Assembly: GCA_023443985.1 (NCBI GenBank)
Contig: JAEZSJ010000269.1
Coordinates: 1-8,569 of the forward strand
Length of the DNA: 8,569 nt
Direction: 5' to 3'
From: Verrucomicrobiota bacterium
Lineage (GTDB): Bacteria; Verrucomicrobiota; Verrucomicrobiia; Opitutales; Opitutaceae
The translations under genes were made by a program, and so were the position numbers. Each line of letters starts with the position of its first letter. The first letter of the stretch is position 1. Of the stretch, positions 1 through 4,883 are shown one piece after another. The notes beneath the pieces are model-generated. The model was not told the DNA's origin, ran no database searches, and was given only the letters and a program-made list of their open reading frames with translations.

Positions 1-89
1 CGCCCGCCGTTGCCCGGCGCCGACCGCCTCGCCGGGTTAATGAGCCCGCCGCTTCCGCCAGTTGCGCCGCCCCGGGCGCGCCGTCTAGT

Positions 90-104
90 ACCGGCCCAGT
101 CACC
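90..104 (+). repeat. 15-bp direct repeat, copy 1 (upstream of RraA-like gene)
   Basis: ACCGGCCCAGTCACC occurs here, 7 bp before the RraA-like ATG, and again identically at 2712-2726, after nrfH and upstream of nrfA. Both copies are followed by pyrimidine-rich sequence leading to a gene for an exported protein. In GC-rich DNA of this length one such chance match is not excluded. Confidence 0.45.
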
Positions 105-111
105 CCTTCCC

Positions 112-957
112 ATGAAAAACATCCCCGCCCCTGCCGCCACGCTCCTCGGCGCGTGCCTCTGCGTCTCCTCCCTCTTCGCCGCGCCGGCACCGCAGCCGCC
201 GTCGGACGCGGGCCGCGGCTTCATCGAGACCCGCACGTTTCCGGCCGAGGAGGACCGGGCGCTCCTCGACGCCTTCGCGGGCCTGCGCGTCGCCGACGTG
301 ACCGACGGCATGGATTTCGTCGGCCTCCGGAATGTCGGACTGATGGATACGGAGATCGCTCCGCTCTGGAAGGACGCGCGCGCGTACAAGCATCGGTTCA
401 TCGGCATCGCCGTCACGGCCCGCTACGTGCCGACCCAGCGGCCGCCGCTGCCGGCCGGCCTCGGCTACGAGGAGTTCCGCGCCCGGGAGGGCAGCTGGTA
501 CAACGAGCTCTCGAGCGAGCCGTTCGCCGAGCTCCTGCGCCCGGGCTCGGCCCTCGTGCTCGACGAGGCGCCCAACGCCGACGTGGGCTCGATCGGCTCC
601 AACAACATCATGGCCTGGAAGCTGCGCGGCTGCGTGGGCGTCGTCACCGACGGCACGGCCCGCGACACCGACGAGATCATCACCGAGGAGGTGCCGCTCT
701 ACCTGCGCAAAGTCGGCCGCGGGATCCGCCCCGGCCGCAACGAGATCGAGTCGGTCAACCGCCCCGTCGTCGTCGGCGGCGTGCTCGTGATGCCGGGCGA
801 CGTGATCGTGGCCGATGGCGACGGCGTGGTCGTGGTGCCGCGCGCCGTGGCCGCGCAGGTCGCCACGTTCGCGCACAAGATCATCGAGGGGGACAAGGCC
901 GGCCGCCGCGAGCTCTACAAGCAGCTCGGCCTGCCCGAGGACGCCTCGGTGAAGTGA
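112..957 (+). CDS. Exported RraA-family protein (HMG/CHA aldolase-like fold)
   Basis: This 281-residue protein belongs to the RraA / 4-hydroxy-4-methyl-2-oxoglutarate aldolase-like superfamily. The family signature is visible as G162, then 21 residues, then R184-D185-T-D-E, the same spacing as in E. coli RraA. The C-terminal part has the usual PGD (228-230) and ADGDGVVVVP (234-243). I chose the ATG at 112 because it gives a signal peptide: a short basic start (MKN), a hydrophobic run to about residue 23, and likely cleavage near FAA-PA (23-26). Upstream in-frame starts (TTG at 10, ATG further in) would bury that signal behind a Pro/Arg-rich stretch. LGAC at 12-15 resembles a lipobox but sits very early. 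Family members are normally cytoplasmic, acting either as metal-dependent aldolases/decarboxylases or as RNase E regulators. An exported copy cannot regulate RNase E, so a periplasmic lyase-type role is more likely, substrate unknown. No Shine-Dalgarno is seen; CACCCCTTCCC precedes the ATG. Confidence 0.87.
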   Translation: MKNIPAPAATLLGACLCVSSLFAAPAPQPPSDAGRGFIETRTFPAEEDRALLDAFAGLRVADVTDGMDFVGLRNVGLMDTEIAPLWKDARAYKHRFIGIAVTARYVPTQRPPLPAGLGYEEFRAREGSWYNELSSEPFAELLRPGSALVLDEAPNADVGSIGSNNIMAWKLRGCVGVVTDGTARDTDEIITEEVPLYLRKVGRGIRPGRNEIESVNRPVVVGGVLVMPGDVIVADGDGVVVVPRAVAAQVATFAHKIIEGDKAGRRELYKQLGLPEDASVK

Positions 958-1108
958 GCGGTGCACGCGCGCGCGCCCGCCCCACCGGCCGGGCAGCGCA
1001 CGCCTTTTTCGTTGAACCGTCCCCGCGGGCCCGGGCACAGTCTCCGGTCTTTTCCCACCGCCCCGCGCGCGACGCGGCGGCGCCACCTCACTCCACGACA
1101 CACCACCG

Positions 1109-2113
1109 ATGAACATCAGCGTTCTCAGCGACGGCGGCTGGGGCACGGCGCTCGCCAAGGTCCTCTGCGAAAACCGGCACACGGTCACCCTCTGGGGCCC
1201 GTTTCCCGACTACCTCGCCGAGATGGCGCGCACCCGTCGGAACGAGAAGTTTCTCAAGGGCGTCGAGCTGCCGCCCGAACTGCGGTTCGAGGCGGATCTC
1301 TCGCGCGCGGTCGCCGGGGCCGAGCTCGTGGTGCTCGCCGCGCCCAGCCAGTACATGCGCGGCCTGCTCGGCAAACTCGCCGCCGTGCCGCGCCCGGCCG
1401 GGCTGATCTACGTCAACGTCGCCAAGGGCATCGAGACCGGCTCCTGCAAACGCATGAGCGAACTCGTCGCCGAGATCCTGGGTGAGGCGCGCTACGCCAT
1501 CCTGTCCGGTCCGAGCCACGCCGAGGAGGTCGCCCGCCGCGTGCCCACCGCGGTGATGACCGCCGCGCGCGACCCGGAGGCCGCCCGCACGGTGCAGCAG
1601 GCGTTCATGAACGAGTACCTCCGCGTCTACACCTCCGACGATGTCGTCGGCGCCGAGCTCGGCGGCTCGCTCAAGAACGTGCTCGCGCTGGCGGCGGGCG
1701 TGCTCGACGGCATGGGCATGGGCGACAACACCAAGGCCGCGCTCATGACCCGCGGCATCGTCGAGATGGCGCGCCTCGGCCAGATGCTCGGCGGCCGGCC
1801 CGAGACCTTCTCCGGCCTGAGCGGCATCGGCGATCTCATCGTCACCTGCACCAGCCAGCACAGCCGCAACCGCCACGTGGGCGAGGAGCTGGGCAAGGGG
1901 CGCAAACTGCCCGACATCCAGCAGGAGATGGGGCTGGTCGTCGCCGAAGGCGTGACCACCGCCCGCAGCGCGTTCCAGCTTTCCCGCCAAGCGGGCGCGG
2001 ATACGCCGATCATCGACGAGGTCCATGCCTGCCTTTACGACGGCAAGGATCCGCAGGAGATCGTGCGCGACCTCATGCAGCGCGACGCGAAGCCCGAGAT
2101 CCACCGCGGCTGA
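1109..2113 (+). CDS. gpsA: Glycerol-3-phosphate dehydrogenase [NAD(P)+]
   Basis: This 334-residue enzyme has the normal GpsA length. It reduces dihydroxyacetone phosphate to sn-glycerol 3-phosphate with NAD(P)H in the cytoplasm, supplying the backbone for phospholipids. Family motifs occur in order: an N-terminal Rossmann start (VLSDGGWGTALA, 5-16), VAKGIE (105-109 region, K106), SGPSHAEEVARRVPTAV (133-149), the catalytic lysine in GGSLKNVLALAAG (K189), GDNTKAALMTRG (205-216), and GLSGIGDLIVTCTSQHSRNR (236-255). The dinucleotide loop is atypical: the usual first glycine of GxGxWG is Ser7, giving S-D-G-G-W-G. The ATG at 1109 is supported because the Rossmann beta strand begins at residue 2. 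No SD is visible; the leader is C/A-rich. The gene sits 151 bp after the RraA-like gene and just before a hairpin, so it is probably its own unit. Confidence 0.96.
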   Translation: MNISVLSDGGWGTALAKVLCENRHTVTLWGPFPDYLAEMARTRRNEKFLKGVELPPELRFEADLSRAVAGAELVVLAAPSQYMRGLLGKLAAVPRPAGLIYVNVAKGIETGSCKRMSELVAEILGEARYAILSGPSHAEEVARRVPTAVMTAARDPEAARTVQQAFMNEYLRVYTSDDVVGAELGGSLKNVLALAAGVLDGMGMGDNTKAALMTRGIVEMARLGQMLGGRPETFSGLSGIGDLIVTCTSQHSRNRHVGEELGKGRKLPDIQQEMGLVVAEGVTTARSAFQLSRQAGADTPIIDEVHACLYDGKDPQEIVRDLMQRDAKPEIHRG

Positions 2114-2158
2114 GCGGCAGGCGCCCACGCCCCCACCACCGAGGGGCTCCCGACCCGC

Positions 2159-2181
2159 GGTGTCGGGGAAGACCCGACACC
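2159..2181 (+). terminator. Perfect 9-bp hairpin after gpsA, abutting the nrf promoter
   Basis: GGTGTCGGG (2159-2167) and CCCGACACC (2173-2181) are exact reverse complements around the 5-base loop GAAGA. It lies 45 bp after the gpsA stop and ends one base before the FNR-like box. Only two T's follow the stem, so it is not a classical intrinsic terminator. It may still end or stabilise the gpsA transcript, or be a protein-binding palindrome. A second CCCGAC at 2149-2154 could pair with GTCGGG (2162-2167) instead, giving mutually exclusive stems. Confidence 0.5.
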
Positions 2182-2195
2182 TTGACCCGCATCAA
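2182..2195 (+). promoter_or_regulatory. FNR/DNR-type binding site upstream of nrfHA
   Basis: TTGAC-CCGC-ATCAA matches the FNR consensus TTGAT-N4-ATCAA at 9 of 10 defined positions and keeps the 14-bp dyad. Its centre (2188/2189) lies 61-62 bp upstream of the proposed nrfH GTG start. Sites of this kind activate anaerobic nitrogen-oxide respiration genes in many bacteria, which fits the genes downstream. Which regulator of the CRP/FNR superfamily binds here is not visible, since no regulator gene is in the window. Confidence 0.7.
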
Positions 2196-2217
2196 GGCCG
2201 GTCGGTGCGCGGCGTTG

Positions 2218-2230
2218 CATTCTGCGGACA
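2218..2230 (+). promoter_or_regulatory. Predicted class II -10 element and start site for nrfHA
   Basis: If the FNR-like box is centred at -41.5, as in class II FNR promoters, the start of transcription falls at about 2230 and the -10 hexamer at 2218-2223. That hexamer is CATTCT, preceded by TTG; it matches TATAAT at only 3 of 6 positions, which is tolerable for an activated promoter. The RNA leader would be only about 20 nt before the GTG at 2250. This is inference from geometry; the hexamer alone would not be called. Confidence 0.4.
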
Positions 2231-2249
2231 CTCGGCAACCTTAGCCGCC

Positions 2250-2702
2250 GTGAAAGCGAGCGTGATCTCCGGCACGTTGCTCGGCGGCCTCATCGGCACG
2301 GCCCTCGGCATCGGCGCGTACACGTTCGTCTATGCGAAGGGCTACTCGTACCTCTCCAACAACCCGGCGGCGTGCGCGAACTGCCACGTGATGGAGAACC
2401 AATACTCCGCCTGGATGAAGTCGAGCCACCACTCGGTGGCCACCTGCAACGACTGCCACACGCCGCACAACCTCGTCGGCAAGTACGCCACGAAGGCGGA
2501 GAACGGCTTCTGGCATTCCTTCTACTTCACCACCGGCGCGTATCCGGAGAACATCTTCGCCCGCGAAAGGAGCCGGCGCATCACCGAGAACGCCTGCCGC
2601 CGCTGCCACACGGACATCGCCGGCGATGTCGCCTCGCCGCATGCGGGCGCCGGCAACCTTTCCTGCATCCAGTGTCACGGCCATGTCGGCCACCTGAAGT
2701 GA
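2250..2702 (+). CDS. nrfH: NrfH, tetraheme cytochrome c quinol dehydrogenase subunit
   Basis: This 150-residue membrane-anchored NapC/NirT-family cytochrome oxidises menaquinol and feeds electrons to NrfA on the outer face of the cytoplasmic membrane. One N-terminal transmembrane helix (about 4-28) is followed by four heme c motifs: CANCH (42-46), CNDCH (66-70), CRRCH (116-120) and CIQCH (139-143). Heme 1 has the NrfH-specific CxxCHxM arrangement (M48). PHNLVGKYATKAENG (72-86) is the conserved NrfH segment containing the lysine near the quinol site. The reading frame is open back to 2025, but GTG 2250 is preferred: it places the membrane helix at the N terminus, gives the family length, and lies downstream of the predicted start site near 2230. 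An alternative GTG at 2205 would lie inside the promoter. No SD is seen. nrfA follows after 105 bp. Confidence 0.93.
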   Translation: MKASVISGTLLGGLIGTALGIGAYTFVYAKGYSYLSNNPAACANCHVMENQYSAWMKSSHHSVATCNDCHTPHNLVGKYATKAENGFWHSFYFTTGAYPENIFARERSRRITENACRRCHTDIAGDVASPHAGAGNLSCIQCHGHVGHLK

Positions 2703-2711
2703 GCGACAACA

Positions 2712-2726
2712 ACCGGCCCAGTCACC
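2712..2726 (+). repeat. 15-bp direct repeat, copy 2 (between nrfH and nrfA)
   Basis: Identical to 90-104. It starts 9 bp after the nrfH stop and ends 81 bp before the nrfA ATG, just ahead of the A-free tract. It has no marked dyad symmetry, so it is not an obvious operator. Confidence 0.45.
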
Positions 2727-2735
2727 GCCTTTCTA

Positions 2736-2807
2736 TTGCTCCGCCGCCCTCCGCCCGCCGCCGCCCTTTCGCCTCCCGCCTTCCCTCCCCTTTCGCCTCC
2801 TCCTGCC
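2736..2807 (+). other. A-free pyrimidine-rich nrfH-nrfA spacer
   Basis: This 72-base run directly before the nrfA ATG contains no A and only about 11 G; the rest is C and T. The RNA would be C-rich, G-poor and little structured, like a Rho-utilisation (rut) site or a landing pad for ribosomal protein S1. The complementary strand has closely spaced G runs opposite CCC at 2747, 2754, 2764, 2775, 2783 and CCCC at 2787, a near-canonical G-quadruplex pattern (one loop of 8). No SD lies in it. Its function is unknown; translation or termination control between nrfH and nrfA is possible. Confidence 0.5.
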
Positions 2808-4229
2808 ATGAGCTCCCCCGAAACCACCCCTCGCCGCGGTCCCGCGTACCGGTTCTTCCTCGCCGCCATCCTCGCCGCGCTGGCCGCCGTGGCCGGCCTC
2901 GCGCTGCTCATGAACATCTTCGAGCGCAAGCAGGAGGCCAAGGTGCCATTCTTTCGCGTGGTCGAGCTCACCGACGAGACCACCGATCCGGCCGTGTGGG
3001 GGAGGAACTTCCCGCTCCAATACGACGACTACAAACGCACCGTCGACCAGGTGCGCACGCGCTACGGCGGCAGCGACGCCCTGCCGCGCACCCCCACCGA
3101 GGCCGATCCGCGCAGCGTCGTGGCGCAGTCGAAGATCGAGGAGGACCCGCGCCTGAAGAAGATGTGGGCCGGCTACGCCTTCGCCGCCGATTTCCGCGAG
3201 GAGCGGGGCCACGCCTACATGCTTGAGGACCAGACGTTCACCGACCGCCAGAAGGTCGCGAAGCAGCCCGGCGCCTGCCTCAACTGCCACGCCTCCATGT
3301 ACACGGCGTATAAAAAAGCCGGCGACGGCGACCCGCAGAAGGGCTTCGAGAAGATCTGCGCGATGCCCTACGCCGAGGCCGCGAAGCTGGCCGACCACCC
3401 GGTCTCCTGCATCGACTGCCACGACCCCGCGACGATGGCGCTGCGCGTCACGCGCCCGGCGTTCATGGAGGGCATCCGCAATCTCAAGGCCGCCCAGGGC
3501 GTGAAGGACTACGTGGTCAACCGCGACGCCACCCGGCAGGAGATGCGCAGCTACGTCTGCGGCCAGTGCCACGTCGAATACTACTTCAAGGGCCCGGAGA
3601 AGAAGCTCACCTACCCCTGGCACAACGGGAACAAGGTTGAGCAGATCCTCGCCTACTACGACCAGCAGGACTTCAAGGACTGGACCCACAAGGACACCGG
3701 CGCTCCCGCACTCAAGGCCCAGCACCCCGAGTTCGAGCTGTGGAACCAGGGCATCCACGCCCGCAGCGGCGTCGCCTGCGCCGACTGCCACATGCCGTAC
3801 AAGCGCGAGGGCGCGCACAAGGTCAGCAACCACCACGTGCGCTCGCCGCTGCTCGACATCAACCGCTCCTGCCAGACGTGCCACAAATGGTCCGAGGCCG
3901 AGCTGAAGGACCGCGTCGAAATCATCCAGACCCGCTTCCACAACCTGCGGAACGTCGCGATGGACGCGCTCATGGATTTGATCGACGACCTCAAGACCGC
4001 GATCGCCGCCGGCGCCACCGACGAGCAGCTCCGCGAGGGCCGCGACTACCAGCGCAAGGCACAGTTCTACTTCGACTTCGTCGAGGCGGAGAACTCCACC
4101 GGCTTCCATGCGCCCGACGAGGCGGCCCGGATTCTCGGCGAGTCGATCGACTTCAGCCGCAAGGGCCAGAAGGCCGTCCGCGCGCTGCTGCCCCGTGCGC
4201 AGCCGCCCACCGCGGCGCTCACGCCCTGA
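2808..4229 (+). CDS. nrfA: NrfA, ammonia-forming cytochrome c nitrite reductase (pentaheme)
   Basis: This 473-residue protein catalyses six-electron reduction of nitrite to ammonium in the periplasm, receiving electrons from NrfH. Five heme motifs occur in order: CLNCH (157-161), CIDCH (201-205), CGQCH (251-255), CADCH (324-328) and CQTCH (355-359). Active-site features of NrfA are present: Arg in ERGHAY (R133), Tyr in VEYYF (E257-Y258), and K303-A-Q305-H306, which supplies the calcium ligands and catalytic histidine. Likely distal heme histidines are in YPWHNG (H272), SNHHV (342-343) and TGFHAP (H434). The catalytic first heme has CxxCH, not the more usual CxxCK. Residues 15-36 form one hydrophobic helix after a basic start, a signal peptide or uncleaved anchor; the best cleavage site (AVA-G, 27-30) lies inside it. 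ATG 2808 is chosen because earlier in-frame codons encode only a Pro/Ala-rich stretch in the A-free spacer. A hairpin follows 49 bp after the stop. Confidence 0.96.
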   Translation: MSSPETTPRRGPAYRFFLAAILAALAAVAGLALLMNIFERKQEAKVPFFRVVELTDETTDPAVWGRNFPLQYDDYKRTVDQVRTRYGGSDALPRTPTEADPRSVVAQSKIEEDPRLKKMWAGYAFAADFREERGHAYMLEDQTFTDRQKVAKQPGACLNCHASMYTAYKKAGDGDPQKGFEKICAMPYAEAAKLADHPVSCIDCHDPATMALRVTRPAFMEGIRNLKAAQGVKDYVVNRDATRQEMRSYVCGQCHVEYYFKGPEKKLTYPWHNGNKVEQILAYYDQQDFKDWTHKDTGAPALKAQHPEFELWNQGIHARSGVACADCHMPYKREGAHKVSNHHVRSPLLDINRSCQTCHKWSEAELKDRVEIIQTRFHNLRNVAMDALMDLIDDLKTAIAAGATDEQLREGRDYQRKAQFYFDFVEAENSTGFHAPDEAARILGESIDFSRKGQKAVRALLPRAQPPTAALTP

Positions 4230-4278
4230 TCCCTTCAAAGGTAGGCGCGGAAGCGCCTGCTGTTCTGCCGAAACTCAC

Positions 4279-4306
4279 CGGGGCCGGTCGTGCGCGACCG
4301 GCCCCG
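4279..4306. terminator. Strong hairpin between convergent nrfA and the 120-aa gene
   Basis: CGGGGCCGGTCG (4279-4290) pairs perfectly with CGACCGGCCCCG (4295-4306) over 12 bp around the tetraloop TGCG. It lies 49 bp after the nrfA stop and about 50 bp beyond the stop of the opposing gene, the expected place for a shared terminator. The + strand continues CTCGTTTC and the - strand GTGAGTTTC, so the U tracts are weak on both sides. A smaller stem, GGGCCG (4329-4334) with CGGCCC (4344-4349), lies next to the minus-strand gene end. Confidence 0.65.
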
Positions 4307-4356
4307 CTCGTTTCGGGCGTTCGCGGGGGGGCCGGCTCCGCGGCGGCCCGGCGCGC

Positions 4357-4719
4357 TCAACCCAACGGCGAGTTGCGCCACTCCGCGGGGAGCAGCGAGG
4401 CCACGCCATGCACCGTCATCTGGTAGTAGAGCCAGAACACGAACGCCCCGAGCGCGACAAGAAAGGCCGCCTCGCCGAGCGCTCCCGCACCACTCTTGCT
4501 CGTGCGGTGGAGCGCCTGCACCAGCTTCTCGAGGGCCGGCGACAGCAGGAACGCCACGACCGTGCCGCCGAACAACACCAGCGCGATGACGACCGCCGTG
4601 CGGAAGAACGGGTCCCCGATCAGCTCCGCCTTGTAGCTCACCACGTTGTTCACGAGGTTCAGCAACAGCAGCAGACACGGGAGGATGTAGTAGTTTTTGA
4701 CGGCGATCGCCTTCTTCAT
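4357..4719 (-). CDS. Small three-helix membrane protein, function unknown
   Basis: I do not recognise a family. The 120-residue product has three hydrophobic segments, about 10-28 (YYILPCLLLLLNLVNNVVS), 41-61 and 83-100. The N terminus is basic (MKKAIAVK) and the loop between helices 2 and 3 (62-82) is also basic (K65, R72, K75). By the positive-inside rule this gives N-in with the C terminus (WRNSPLG) outside. The ATG is the only plausible start: an in-frame TGA lies 39 bases upstream. The amphipathic organisation and membrane-like composition argue for a real gene, unlike overlapping frames here, which read as Arg/Ala/Gly-rich noise. It lies 164 bp downstream of gnd on the same strand but behind the gnd terminator, so it probably has its own promoter. 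No enzymatic motif or conserved polar pair suggests an activity. Confidence 0.75.
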   Translation of the reverse strand: MKKAIAVKNYYILPCLLLLLNLVNNVVSYKAELIGDPFFRTAVVIALVLFGGTVVAFLLSPALEKLVQALHRTSKSGAGALGEAAFLVALGAFVFWLYYQMTVHGVASLLPAEWRNSPLG

Positions 4720-4814
4720 GCGCAGCAGCGAGCGTCGCGAATCGCCCGGCCGGATTCAATCCTCCTCCTCGCGCGCACCCGACGCGCCGCGCGCGCCGGC
4801 CGCCGCCGACAAAG

Positions 4815-4845
4815 AAGGCGTGCCGCCAGCGGGGCGGCACGCCTT
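4815..4845 (-). terminator. Rho-independent terminator of gnd
   Basis: AAGGCGTGCCGCC (4815-4827) and GGCGGCACGCCTT (4833-4845) pair perfectly over 13 bp around a 5-base loop. Read on the minus strand, the stem is followed by CTTTGTC, a short T-rich tail (with the stem's own TT, TTCTTTG), and it begins 38 bp after the gnd stop. On the plus strand no T run follows (GGAAAATACG), so it is directed against minus-strand transcription. Confidence 0.8.
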
Positions 4846-4883
4846 GGAAAATACGAACTGCGCGCGGGACGTTGTCGCGCAGC

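Noticed and set aside
1..43. Possible end of an upstream gene (tandem stops TAA TGA at 38-43) with a stem CCCGGCG (13-19) / CGCCGGG (30-36)
   Set aside because: Only 12 codons precede the stops, too few to identify a protein, and no T run follows the stem. Suggestive placement but not supportable.
961..1011. Terminator after the RraA-like gene (GCCCG...CGGGC followed later by CTTTTTC)
   Set aside because: The stem is only 5 bp with a 10-base loop and is separated from the T run by about 10 bases.
1012..1045. TTGAAC as a -35 for gpsA
   Set aside because: No acceptable -10 at 16-18 bp; the downstream sequence is almost all G/C.
153..1112. Alternative frame over the RraA-like gene
   Set aside because: Arg/Pro/Ala-rich translation with no motif; the overlapping frame has the signal peptide and RraA signature.
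2733..4238. 501-codon open frame on the minus strand opposite nrfA
   Set aside because: Val/Leu/Ala/Arg-rich translation with no domain, exactly shadowing a gene with five heme motifs. Long antisense frames are normal in GC-rich genes.
4235..4759. Minus-strand frame starting at TTG 4759 behind GAGGAGGAGG (4761-4770), a good SD lookalike
   Set aside because: The product is Arg/Gly/Ala-rich and overlaps the well-formed membrane protein in another frame. The SD-like repeat is about 40 bases from the real ATG, too far to serve it.
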